From: Agriotes lineatus
Lineage: Eukaryota > Arthropoda > Insecta > Coleoptera > Elateridae
Length of the DNA stretch: 64,000 bases
Direction: 5' to 3'
NCBI GenBank assembly: GCA_940337035.1
Contig: CALNHX010003277.1
Location: 1-64,000, forward strand
Positions 55,801 through 64,000 of the stretch are shown here, one piece after another. Numbering within the stretch: position 1 is the stretch's first letter; every line of letters begins with the position of its first letter. Made by a program: the position numbers and the translations under genes. The notes under the pieces are model-generated. The model made no database searches, was not told the DNA's origin, and saw only the letters and a program-made list of their open reading frames with translations.

Positions 55801-56068
55801 TAAGGTCACTAAATTAATAAGGTACCGCCATTCCATTCCTCGCGTGAGAATGTGAGAAAATTGTGAGATAAAGATAACAAATACAAATTTCCCAAGTGCA
55901 ATAGGGAAGACACTAGTTTTTGGGGATTTTCTTTTTGGTGTAGTGGCTCTGCTGTAAAGTCAAATTATTGTTAGTATGTGTTTGTATCCCCAGTTGGAGA
56001 AAATTGTGCGACAAGGATATAGATATAAAAAATTACTAATGGCGGTACCTTTTGATATAGTGACTTTA
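55801..56068. mobile_element. small TIR element (268 bp) with perfect 8-bp target duplication
   Basis: Ends TAAGGTCACTA and TAGTGACTTTA, with further inverted AAGGTACCGCCATT / AATGGCGGTACCTT. GAGTGACA flanks both sides (55793-55800, 56069-56076). The 8-bp duplication suggests a hAT-like non-autonomous element. It sits in the left end of repeat R copy 2. Confidence 0.82.
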
Positions 56069-56435
56069 GAGTGACATAGAGATCCTGTATATAGTTTACT
56101 AAGAGTTAGGCAAACAGCCTGATTTGACATACATTTTTGATCCAAATTAGATATTTGACATACGTCGAACAAAGAGGTTATGGGAACCAATCTTTGCTAA
56201 CTTGCTTTTCATGAAAGAGTTTTCAGAGCATCGATCATTCTTAGGATCTCTAGAACCGACTATTAGGAATATGCTGCCAATTTAGTTAAAATTTCGATTT
56301 GCATGTGTGGAACTATCGGTCGTAATATGTTACAAAATAAGTAAAAACGGCACTTTTATCACACATGCCTTGTAAAAACTGATCCAAACCAATCAAAATG
56401 TATCCCGCTGTTTGCCCAACGCTTAGTAACCTATA

Positions 56436-57123
56436 CAGGGTGTCCAAAAAATGGCGGATTAACTCTACGGTGCGTTACTGAGGGATGCCTTATGAACCCT
56501 GGAAAAATATGAAAAAAAATCCCTGGGCCGTATTTTTCGAAATATTTCGAAATTAATAAAAATAAATCTGGCAACATTGATACTGCAACCATTTCTCAAT
56601 CAAAAATGTATCCATAGTAAGTTGTTAATATGTTGGTGACACTGTAAGTCTATGTCAAATTCGAGGTTAGTAGGTTAGGTTTTGCGTCAGTTTTGACACA
56701 AACTGTCGCAAAACCTAACCTGCTAACATCGAATTTGACATGAACTTACAGTGCCACCAACATATTATTCATACAACAAATATTTCAATGCCAAGCTTGA
56801 TTTCGTATATTGTTATTGTACAAAGCCTGTTTGCCATATTTAGTAATTGACAAACTCAACAGGAAATCAGTTTTTTAAAATACTTAAATATTGAAAACAA
56901 TTTAGTTAAATCCCAAGAATATTAAAAAAACAGAAGTCCCAGATATATTTGACACTATAATTATACACTAGTTATTTAAATAAATGGATTTCATTACCCA
57001 CCTTTGACCAGAAATATTTCGAAAAATACGGCCCAGGGATTTTTTTTCATATTTTTCCATGGTTCATTAGGCATCCCCAAGTAACGCACTGTAGAGTTAA
57101 TCCGCCATTTTTTGGACACCCTG
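56436..57123. mobile_element. TIR element (688 bp) with about 110-bp inverted ends
   Basis: It begins CAGGGTGTCCAAAAAATGGC and ends GCCATTTTTTGGACACCCTG; inverted identity continues through CGAAATATTTCG. TA flanks both sides (56434-56435, 57124-57125), so a Tc1/mariner-type non-autonomous element is likely. Foldback F copy 4 is nested at 56627-56768. No gene is encoded. Confidence 0.9.
56627..56768. repeat. foldback element family F, copy 4
   Basis: The most complete F copy: arms AATATGTTGGTGACACTGTA, TCTATGTCAAATTCGAGGTT, TTTTGCGTCAGTTTTGACAC and their reverse complement to ACTTACAGTGCCACCAACAT. Total arm length is about 65. Confidence 0.9.
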
Positions 57124-57339
57124 TATACAGGGACTCTAGAGTGACACGCAAAACTGCGCCATCTACACAGTCCGGCGTGGAGGTACGTCAAAATAACGAG
57201 AATTTTACCCATTTATCTATTACAATTTTGCAAAATAAAACACAAAACAATAAATAAGTTTAATGCTTTATAGTAATAATGTGAAAACTACAGTAGATAA
57301 CCAATGTGACTTCTGGACCAGGAAGTGACGTCATTTTGG

Positions 57340-57560
57340 CGGGAAATTCAAATTCTGCGCAGCCTGCGGGAAATTCAAGTTCGCGCGCAGGTGTGTGGTG
57401 GGGGAAGGGGGGTGCATTTGCGCAGGTCGTCTGCGCAGCCTGTTGCGCAGATCGTCTGCGCAGTTCCAGCCGCCATATTGTAAGGCGTTGGCCCCCATGC
57501 TGCGCGGGGCGCAGGTGAGCTGATGCGCAGGTGTCGGTGGGCAGGTGTCGGGTCGGTTTC
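57340..57560. repeat. GC-rich cluster of TGCGCAG-like motifs
   Basis: GCGCAGG/GCGCAGC/GCGCAGT-type motifs recur about eight to ten times, some in pairs 9-17 bases apart (GTCTGCGCAG, GTTGCGCAG). Base composition is far above the surroundings. It may be a terminal or regulatory region of the virus-like integrant, or a CpG-type island. Confidence 0.6.
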
Positions 57561-57596
57561 CAGGGGGCGGGGGCCTGAAGCTGTTTTCAGCCCTTG

Positions 57597-57710
57597 TAGC
57601 AATTTCGATATTGTAAGACAGAAATGAGCACGAAGCGATAAGAGCTGATAAGAAACCGCAAGAGCTGATAAGGACTTAGCGCGCGCGTAACCGCAAGAAC
57701 TGATAAGCCT
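57597..57710 (+). promoter_or_regulatory. GATAAG-rich promoter-like module, copy 1
   Basis: It shares AGCAATTTCGATATTGTAAG-like and GAAATGAGCACGAAGCGATA blocks with 59494-59601 and holds four GATAAG hexamers within about 80 bases. No gene with a confident start lies directly downstream on plus. Confidence 0.55.
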
Positions 57711-57957
57711 CCGAACTGTACATGATGTGCCATCTAGCGGTACTACGGAGGAATTAACAAACGTAGTCAGATATTACGCGCCATCTGTGATCAAGCTCTG
57801 AAACTATGTAATACAGAGACCTGTAAAAATAACGACTTTCGTTCGGGCGAATTAACAGACTTAACTGTCTTAAGCGCAATTTGGGTTCTTTATTTAGCCC
57901 TGAAAAGGGCTGTTTTGTGTGCGTGCGTGCGTGGGTGTGTGTGTCTAATTCTCCTTG

Positions 57958-58440
57958 TTACACTGGCAACATGAGTGTACACTGTACAATGGAACCGTTA
58001 GGGATGTTATGTACGTCGGGGAAGGCTTCTCGAAGAATTCGAGTTTCCCGACGACATTTCCGATGGCTCCTGGGGCGGCAAAACGGACACGTCCTATATT
58101 GGTATGTATCCATAATCAGGGGTATTGCCCGATGGAGCTGGTGGAACCCCTGTTCATTATTATCGAACCGACCAACGTAAAAAGGTTTTAGTTGGAATCG
58201 GTTCCAAATCGCTTGGTACATGGGGCCAGGCTTGATAAGCATAGCCTCCATGTCACAACCGGTTATTTTAATAAAGAGGACACAACCACCAGGCCCATCT
58301 GGCAACCACACCTGTGTGAATCCAGGATACAAACGCTCAAACTGAGCCTCCACATCAACCCCATCGTCGCCATTGCCAATCAGAATATGAGCGGTGCTCA
58401 ACGAATAGTCCATGTTGTGTGCTTGGAGAACAAGGAACAA
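57958..58440 (-). CDS. hypothetical 160-aa protein of the virus-like integrant
   Basis: I do not recognise this protein. It has a proline-glycine-rich middle (VWLPDGPGGCVLFIKITGCD), a mixed centre (PGPMYQAIWNRFQLKPFYVG) and a cysteine-arginine cluster (CPFCRPRSHRKCRR) that could hold a metal. It is the longest frame in its stretch; plus-strand frames over the same bases are shorter and less protein-like. It is divergent from the 58878 gene, with the 58.5-58.8 kb tandem repeat between them. Confidence 0.45.
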   Translation of the reverse strand: MFLVLQAHNMDYSLSTAHILIGNGDDGVDVEAQFERLYPGFTQVWLPDGPGGCVLFIKITGCDMEAMLIKPGPMYQAIWNRFQLKPFYVGRFDNNEQGFHQLHRAIPLIMDTYQYRTCPFCRPRSHRKCRRETRILREAFPDVHNIPNGSIVQCTLMLPV

Positions 58441-58501
58441 CTAAACTGTATGTGTTTGTAATGGAATGTCATAAGCTGGTAAACTGTTTATCAACGTGAT
58501 A

Positions 58502-58760
58502 GAAACGCCTAATTAGAAGTAGATATCTCACCAAATATCCGCTAACAATTTATCGTGTTGGAAACCATAAACGGAAATCTCAACCGAACATCCTGTTGCA
58601 AATATCGCAAAGTAAAACCTAGATAGTACTAATTAACCGAGTATCCTGTTGAAAATACCTCGCAGGAAAACCATAATCTTGCGACTAACCCGAGTATCCT
58701 GTTGAAAATATCTCGCAGGAAAACCATAATCTTGCGACTAAACCGAGTATCCGCTGCATG
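58502..58760. repeat. tandem repeat, unit about 54 bp, upstream of the 58878 gene
   Basis: ACCGAGTATCCTGTTGAAAA and CTCGCAGGAAAACCATAATC recur at about 58637 and 58688, with a third partial copy at 58741 and more diverged copies (CATCCTGTTGCAAATATCGC) before them. Its place between two divergent frames would suit a regulatory role. Confidence 0.8.
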
Positions 58761-58818
58761 CTATCAAAGAAAATTTAATTAATTTTTGTGGCGTGGAAGT
58801 TGCTGATATAGTATTTAA

Positions 58819-58826
58819 TATAAAAG
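58819..58826 (+). promoter_or_regulatory. TATA box of the 58878 gene
   Basis: TATAAAAG lies 52 bases before the ATG, a usual spacing for an insect or viral start site about 25-30 bases downstream of it. Confidence 0.6.
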
Positions 58827-58877
58827 GCTCTAAGAAATTCTGTACTGTATTCTGCCGTGTAGTAGCAGTACAAAACA

Positions 58878-59327
58878 ATGTTTTTGACAATCGATGTGCA
58901 GGGTTTCAATACCCCAGAATTTACTGTAAAAGAACTATCACTTTTCGATGGAAAAAGAATTAGTCACTACTTATTCAAACCGCCGTTTCGATTCGCAAAC
59001 TTAACGGTAGATCTACAACGACAAGCAGTTTGGTTGGAAAAGAATCATCATGATCTGAAATGGAGCCGAGGATTCGTTTCCCTGGCACAGCTACCCAAAA
59101 TTCTACTACATGAAACCGAGAACGCCCACACAGTATTTTGCAAGGGGTTGCAAAAGGAGAAATATCTGAAGCGGTTTCTTGGAGATAAGGTTATTGCAGT
59201 TGCAGATTACAATTTTAAAATGGATCCTACTGCCCCAGCGTGCTTCAACCATCATTTAGAATTATGTCATTGTGCTTTGTATCAATGTAAATCTTTGTAT
59301 CAAAGTATAATAAGTGACGGTCTGTAA
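58878..59327 (+). CDS. 149-aa protein of the virus-like integrant, unknown function
   Basis: The frame MFLTIDVQGF...VKELSLFDGKRISHYLFK continues with PPFRF, KNHHDLKWSRGFV and DYNFKMD. It ends with a histidine-cysteine cluster (CFNHHLELCHCALYQC). The TIDVQGF...E start resembles the first acidic motif of RNase-H-fold nucleases, and similar proteins recur in arthropod virus-derived loci as far as I can recall. That link is weak. The ATG follows a TATA box, and AATAAA lies just after the stop (about 59334), so it looks like a complete transcription unit. No lesion is seen. Confidence 0.65.
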   Translation: MFLTIDVQGFNTPEFTVKELSLFDGKRISHYLFKPPFRFANLTVDLQRQAVWLEKNHHDLKWSRGFVSLAQLPKILLHETENAHTVFCKGLQKEKYLKRFLGDKVIAVADYNFKMDPTAPACFNHHLELCHCALYQCKSLYQSIISDGL

Positions 59328-59493
59328 TGGATTAATAAAACCGCATTTGAATTTTATTATGTTTTTTATTTGCATACAATATATACAGTGTTACTACACC
59401 CACGCACCACCTAGCTTGATCAACCCGACATGCATAAATAGGATTGATAAGATAAAATTATTTTAAATGATTGTTCACCGTAAGAGAAGCCCT

Positions 59494-59601
59494 TTAGCAA
59501 TTTCGAATTTCGATATTGTAAGCCAGAAATGAGCACGAAGCGATAAGCTGATAAGAAACCGCAAGAGTTGATAAGGCGAGCGCGCGTAACCACAAGAACT
59601 G
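59494..59601 (+). promoter_or_regulatory. GATAAG-rich promoter-like module, copy 2
   Basis: This is a second copy of the module at 57597-57710 (shared GAAATGAGCACGAAGCGATA, GATAAGAAACCGCAAGAG, GCGCGCGTAACC). It precedes the polymerase gene by about 100 bases, which supports a promoter role. GATAAG is the core recognised by GATA-type factors. Confidence 0.6.
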
Positions 59602-59637
59602 GTAGCAGATAAACGGTAAGCGGGACGAATACATTTG

Positions 59638-59645
59638 TATATAAG
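59638..59645 (+). promoter_or_regulatory. TATA box of the DNA polymerase gene
   Basis: TATATAAG lies 50 bases before the ATG at 59695, the same layout as for the 58878 gene. Confidence 0.6.
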
Positions 59646-59694
59646 ATAAAGATTAATATATAGGAAAACCATTCGTCAACGTAGAGGAGAAGAC

Positions 59695-62600
59695 ATGGCA
59701 GACTTAGCGCAACCCGCATCAGCTATGCTGAAATGTGTTGAAAAAATGTATAAAAATATTGTGAAGGGTGGGTGTAAACGGAGGGAAGTGGAAATGCTAA
59801 TAAAACATTGTAAATGTAATACTAAACTACTAAAAAAAGCTGTTCGTGTGGACAATTTAAATATTGGTGAAAAACGTCATCTGGAAAATCTATTTGTACA
59901 CATGAAACGGTATCAAAAAGTACTATGTAATCTTCATATCAATAAAACGGGTGCGGGGGCAAGAAAACAACCTAGTAGTGCGCGAATAGTGTGGGAAGAG
60001 ATGGAAAACGCATACAAATGCAGACTTAGAACCGGAGTGATTGTAAATTTAAAACATAAGGATCCCAAACCGTTTTTACAAGATGCATTTTATTTATTTG
60101 CTTCACGCATAAAGAATGTGTATAAAAAACAGAAAACCGCTATGAAAGTGAACACAACATTTTGCGGTGAGTTTGTTAAAGAAACCAAAGACAATGTTAT
60201 AACAGACTTGAAATATTTTAGCACGAAAAACAATGTAATTCTGCAAGAACATGTCGAAAATCGCGCAATCTTAAATCAGTGGTATTTCGATAACGTGCAA
60301 GACTATTCTGAATCAATTAGAGGAATTTCAAGAACAAGAAAGTGGATTGGCGTTATCGGAGATTATATCTTTAACCGTGAACATAAACAGCTGTACTGTG
60401 TTCCATGCATCTTCGTACATCGAACTACCACAATATATAAAAAAGAAGCATGCGTGTGTCAACGTAAAAAATGATGATAACTTCTGTTTTGCGTGGGCAA
60501 TCGTATCCGCCCTACATCCCACCAACACCCACAGCGATCGAGTATCTTCATACCCCCATTACTCGGATGTGTTGAATTGTGAAGGATTGGACTTCCCAAT
60601 AAAAATTTCTCAAATTCCGAGGTTTGAAAAAAACAATCCAAACATTTCTGTCAATGTGTATGTGTTAAACAGAAACAAATACGGAATTAGTGTGTGCCCC
60701 GCGTATCTAACTTCAGACAAGAAGCAGAATCATGTGAACCTGCTTATGTTTACCGATCCCGCGAATATGATGGACACAAATCTCGATGAACTGATGGATG
60801 CAGACCCCGACGCTGTAGAGCCCGAACCCGAAGTAAATTACCATTACTGCTGGATTAAAGATTTAAGTAGACTTGTAAGTAGAAAGTTAACAATACGTAA
60901 TCGTGCTAAGAAATATATATGCGATAGATGTCTGCATTATTTTTATAATCAGCAAATGTTAGACGCTCACGAAATTGATTGTAGAAAATTGAACGAGTGT
61001 AAAATTAATCTCCCTCGGCCTGGCGAAAAACTAACCTTCGCTAATTATAAATATCAACAAACTGTACCATTTATTCTGTATAGCGATATTGAATGTGTAT
61101 TAAATCCTGTAATTGAAAAGGTGGGGAGTAACACTGTAAAGTATCAAAAATATCAAGCCTGCAGCATAGGTTATTATTTGCAATGTTCATATGATGATTC
61201 ACTCTCACATTATAAATCATATACGGGTGCGGATTGCATGGAATGGTTTGGCAAAGAATTGTACGAAATGGGGTTAGAGTTAAACAAACATTTCAAGACC
61301 ATAGTTCCAATGGAAGAGCTAAATGAATTGCAGGAACGCGAATATCGAGATGCATCTAATTGCTATATTTGCACGAAGTCTTTTAATGATGATGATATCA
61401 AGGTAAAAGATCATTGTCATTTCACCGGTAATTATAGAGGTCCGGCACATCAAAGCTGTAATTTAAATTATAAAATCGATCATGTAATACCGGTTGTTTA
61501 TCATAATCTTAGCGGTTATGATAGTCACTTCTTAATCAAAGATGTCGCTCCAGCCTTTCCGGGTAACATTTATGTTTTGCCTCAGAATAAAGAGAGGTAT
61601 ATTTCTTTCACTAAAACTCACGATGATGCCAGTAGTTTAAAGTTTAGATTTATCGATTCATTTAAATTTATGAACTCTGGATTAGATAAATTGGCTTCTT
61701 ATTTAAAAAAAGAAGATTTCAAAATTCTACAGGCACAAAACAAAGAGCTAAGCGAACACCAATTATCTCTGCTAACACGTAAAGGTGTATTTCCCTACGA
61801 TTACATAACTTCCCTTGATGTATTATCAGAAACTAGATTGCCGTCAAAAGATAAATTTCACAGTAAGTTAAAATATGTCCACATTTCAGATAAAGATTAT
61901 GCACACGCTGTTGAAGTGTGGAACGAGTTTAATTTTCAAACAATTCAAGATTATACGATGCTATATTTAAAAACAGATATTTTGCTGTTGGCCGATATTT
62001 TTGAAAACTTTCGTGCGAGTTGTCATAAAACGTACGGATTAGATCCCGCCCACTATTACACATTACCTGGATATACCTGGGATGCCATGTTGAAATATAC
62101 GCAAATAGATCTAGCGCTCATATCCGATATAAATATGCTGTTGTTTATCGAGCGAGGTATACGTGGCGGTATTAGTCAATGTTCGAAGCGATATTCTAAA
62201 GCAAACAATAAATATTATTCAGCGGACTACAACCCCACGCAACCCTCAAGGTACATCATGTTCTACGACGTGAATAATTTGTACGGATGGGCAATGATGC
62301 AGTACCTACCCTACAACAATTTTCGATTTTTAACTCGTACAGAAATGAGCTGCTTTGATGTTAACAGTATCAGCGATGAATCATCACGAGGGTACATTTT
62401 AGAAGTAGATATCGAGTATCCAAACGATATTACGCTACACAATATTCATGCAGATTTACCAATGTGTGCAGAACACTCTGTTCCCCCAAATTCAAAACTG
62501 CCAAAACTAATGATAATGTTGAATAAAAAAGAACGATATGTGATTCATTATAGGAATCTGAAACAAGCTATAGCTGCAGGCTTAAATGTAACCAAAGTGC

Positions 62601-63484
62601 ATCGCATACTATCTTTTGATCAAGCTCCATGGTTAAAATCATACATTGAGCTAAACAATCAACTTAGAACAAACGCGAAAAACGAATTTGAGAAAAATCT
62701 ATTTAAATTAATGAATAACGCTGTTTTCGGTAAAACCATGGAGAATGTTCGTAAACACAAAGTGGTTAAATTAGTAACACGATGGCATGGAAGATATGGA
62801 GCTAATCATTACATATCCCAACCTAATTTTCACAGTCGAACAATATTTAACGAAAATCTTGTAGCCATAGAATTATGAAAGCTTGAAATAATGTTTAAGA
62901 AACCGATATATGTAGGTATGTCCATATTAGATATAAGTAAAACCTGTTTATACGATTTTCATTATAATTATATGTTACGTAATTTTAGTTATCAAGATTG
63001 TAAACTGTTGTATTCAGATACGGATAGTCTTTTGTATGAAATAACTTTCGACGATATTTATAATGTTATGAAACGCGACGTTCACATGTTTGATACAAGC
63101 GATTACCCCAAAGACAATATCTACAACATCCCATTGGTGAACAAGAAAGTTTCTGGACCTATGAAAGATGAGTGCAACGGTAAAATAATCACAGAATTTA
63201 TTGGTTTGAGATCTAAAATGTACAGTGTGAGGGTTGAAGGTAAAGATGCTGTTAAAAAGGCCAAAGGTGTCTTGGAAAATGTAGTTAAAAACAAAATTTG
63301 CTTCGACGATTATTTGGAATGTTTGTTTGATAATAAGGATGCTGTTAGAAATCAAAATTTAATTAGAGCTAAATGCCATACTGTACACAGTGTAAGTCAA
63401 ACTAAAGTGGCTCTTACTAGCGCAAATGATAAGAGATACATTTGTGAAAATAAAATACCCTTCCTTGGGGACATTATTCTATAA
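59695..63484 (+). pseudogene. protein-primed family B DNA polymerase, two lesions
   Basis: The gene would replicate the element genome from a protein primer. An N-terminal part (59695 to about 60300) is followed by a C2H2-like finger (CDRCLHYFYNQQMLDAHEID, about 60920) and Exo I (YSDIEC, about 61080). An endonuclease VII-like HNH insert (CYICTKSF, KDHCHFTGNYRG) lies at 61360-61460. Exo II (GYDSHF, about 61520) and Exo III (YLKTDILLLAD, about 61970) precede Pol A (FYDVNNLYG, about 62265), Pol B (LMNNAVFGKT, about 62710) and Pol C (YSDTDSLLY, about 63015). One frameshift near 60300 and one in-frame TGA at 62876-62878 interrupt an otherwise open frame; catalytic residues are present. Confidence 0.92.
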
Positions 63485-63665
63485 AAAAGTAGGTTTATGT
63501 AAAATGTACGCTTTGTTTACAATAAATGTATTAAATGCACACCTGTGTTTTATTTACTTAGGTTTACATGCATGCTTAGATGTAATAAGCTGAGATGCCA
63601 TTATGAAAGGTAAGAAATCACACATTTTTATACAGTTTTTTATTTTATTTAGCTATCAATACATT
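63485..63665. other. intergenic gap between convergent polymerase and integrase
   Basis: It carries AATAAA-like signals for the plus-strand polymerase transcript (near 63520) and AT-rich sequence on the integrase side. No frame is present. Confidence 0.6.
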
Positions 63666-64000
63666 TCAAACTATTTCATTCTTATTTATCCATTGATCGT
63701 GTGATTTATCCATGCCCAACCACCGTACATACAGTTGATTGCCACGTTTTCGTAACACCTTTTCAACCAAATATACATCGGCATGTTTGGTTTTCTGCAA
63801 TTCGCGTTCGTAGAACCCACCAGCTATGGGTTGTCCTCGCATATCTTCGAGTAAATATACAACCGGGTTGGTGATACGAACCTTTGCAATTTTAAATAAT
63901 TCCGTTGACCAGTTGGGTGTGTAACCTTTCGCGAAAACATTCTTAAATTTGCTTATACGTACTATATCGCCGACTTTTAATTGATGTGAGCCGAAGGTCT
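63666..64000 (-). CDS. retroviral-type integrase, C-terminal part with chromodomain (runs off window)
   Basis: On minus the open frame from the window edge encodes an SH3-like region (LKVGDIVRISKFKNVFAKGY, PNWSTELFKI, PVVYLLEDMRGQPIAGGFYE) and then a chromodomain (DVYLVEKVLRKRGNQLYVRW, HDQWI) ending at a TGA at 63666-63668. This is the usual C-terminus of Polinton/adintovirus integrase. The zinc-binding and DDE parts lie beyond 64000. No lesion is visible in these 111 codons. The chromodomain would guide insertion to chromatin. Confidence 0.88.
   Translation of the reverse strand, partial: TFGSHQLKVGDIVRISKFKNVFAKGYTPNWSTELFKIAKVRITNPVVYLLEDMRGQPIAGGFYERELQKTKHADVYLVEKVLRKRGNQLYVRWLGMDKSHDQWINKNEIV

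Larger units (their letters stand above)
56069..57145 (+). repeat. repeat R, copy 2 (interrupted by a TIR element)
   Basis: Left end GAGTGACATAGAGATCCTGT, then ATATAGTTTACTAAGAG, is the imperfect reverse complement of the right end (CTTAGTAACCTATA ... TACAGGGACTCTAGAGTGAC), so R itself looks like a TIR element. It carries the uninterrupted CCAACGCTTAGTAACC site where copy 1 received the Harbinger element. Confidence 0.8.
57300..64000. mobile_element. Polinton/Maverick-adintovirus-like integrant (left boundary uncertain, right end outside)
   Basis: Protein-primed family B DNA polymerase plus a chromodomain-bearing retroviral-type integrase on the opposite strand is the hallmark pair of Polintons and adintoviruses. 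Two small frames and duplicated promoter-like modules lie to the left. The morphogenesis genes (ATPase, protease, capsid proteins) and terminal repeats are not in view, so class within the group cannot be settled. Confidence 0.8.

Noticed and set aside
57375..57602. Minus-strand proline/arginine-rich frame
   Set aside because: It arises from the GC-rich GCGCAG repeats, where stop codons are rare by composition.
57881..58191. Two plus-strand frames with ATG after a promoter-like module
   Set aside because: They overlap the longer, more protein-like minus-strand frame 57958-58440 and resemble nothing; one could still be real, but support is too weak.
62876..62878. Recoded TGA (selenocysteine or readthrough) in the DNA polymerase
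   Set aside because: The gene also has a frameshift near 60300 and no recoding structure is evident, so a plain nonsense mutation is simpler.

Overview
This window looks like a repeat-rich, AT-rich intergenic stretch of an arthropod genome, most probably an insect. The evidence is spliced transposon genes with eukaryotic splice sites, P-element, Crypton, PIF/Harbinger, Tc1/mariner, hAT and gypsy families nested in one another, and no bacterial operon structure. I found no convincing host gene, tRNA, rRNA or CRISPR array. Almost everything that can be explained is mobile DNA or a virus-like integrant.

Layout. 1-4600: mostly non-coding AT-rich DNA with several short interrupted palindromes and an array of 23-bp palindromes. 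4.6-5.5 kb: Tc1-like transposase relic with a candidate 65-nt GC-AG intron. 5.6-6.7 kb: degenerate tandem repeat. 7.0-12.3 kb (minus): nearly intact I-like non-LTR retrotransposon whose RNase H frame is broken by a 20-bp tandem duplication. 12.6-15.5 kb (minus): CR1/jockey-like non-LTR element lacking its 3' part. 16597-22886: complete 6290-bp PIF/Harbinger element with TTA target duplications, an intact plus-strand transposase and a degenerating five-exon SANT/Myb-like partner gene on minus. 23.8-24.3 kb: P-element fragment. 24308-33108 (minus): gypsy-type LTR retrotransposon with a 2071-bp 5' LTR, recognisable PBS and PPT, and a truncated 3' LTR. 33.1-36.3 kb: foldback elements and small TIR elements.

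36.3-42.8 kb (minus): a large decayed P-element gene (THAP coiled coil, DDE core, C-terminal domain). It is interrupted by a 753-bp TA-flanked TIR element and by a 5'-truncated jockey copy bracketed by a duplication of about 216 bp. 43-48 kb: Tc1, Mutator-like and hAT relics, including a 1673-bp hAT-like element full of inverted repeats. 48-52 kb: a spliced Crypton-like tyrosine recombinase gene lying between inverted copies of a roughly 430-bp hairpin-bearing repeat. 53.1-54.6 kb: hAT element with a perfect 8-bp target duplication enclosing a mariner relic. 54.9-57.1 kb: non-LTR relic, two TIR elements, a foldback element, and a second copy of the repeat hit by the Harbinger element, which gives its empty site. 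About 57.3-64 kb: a Polinton/Maverick-adintovirus-like integrant with protein-primed family B DNA polymerase, a convergent chromodomain integrase running off the window, two small genes and a duplicated GATAAG-rich promoter-like module.

The most unusual signal is a set of at least ten short interrupted palindromes spread over the window. Their arms differ from copy to copy, but the hairpin tips resemble each other (roughly ACTC-S-GC...GC-S-YCGT) and several share AATAGTATATT-like outer ends. Two of them sit a few bases inside the 5' splice site of introns belonging to unrelated transposons (the Harbinger partner gene and the Crypton gene).
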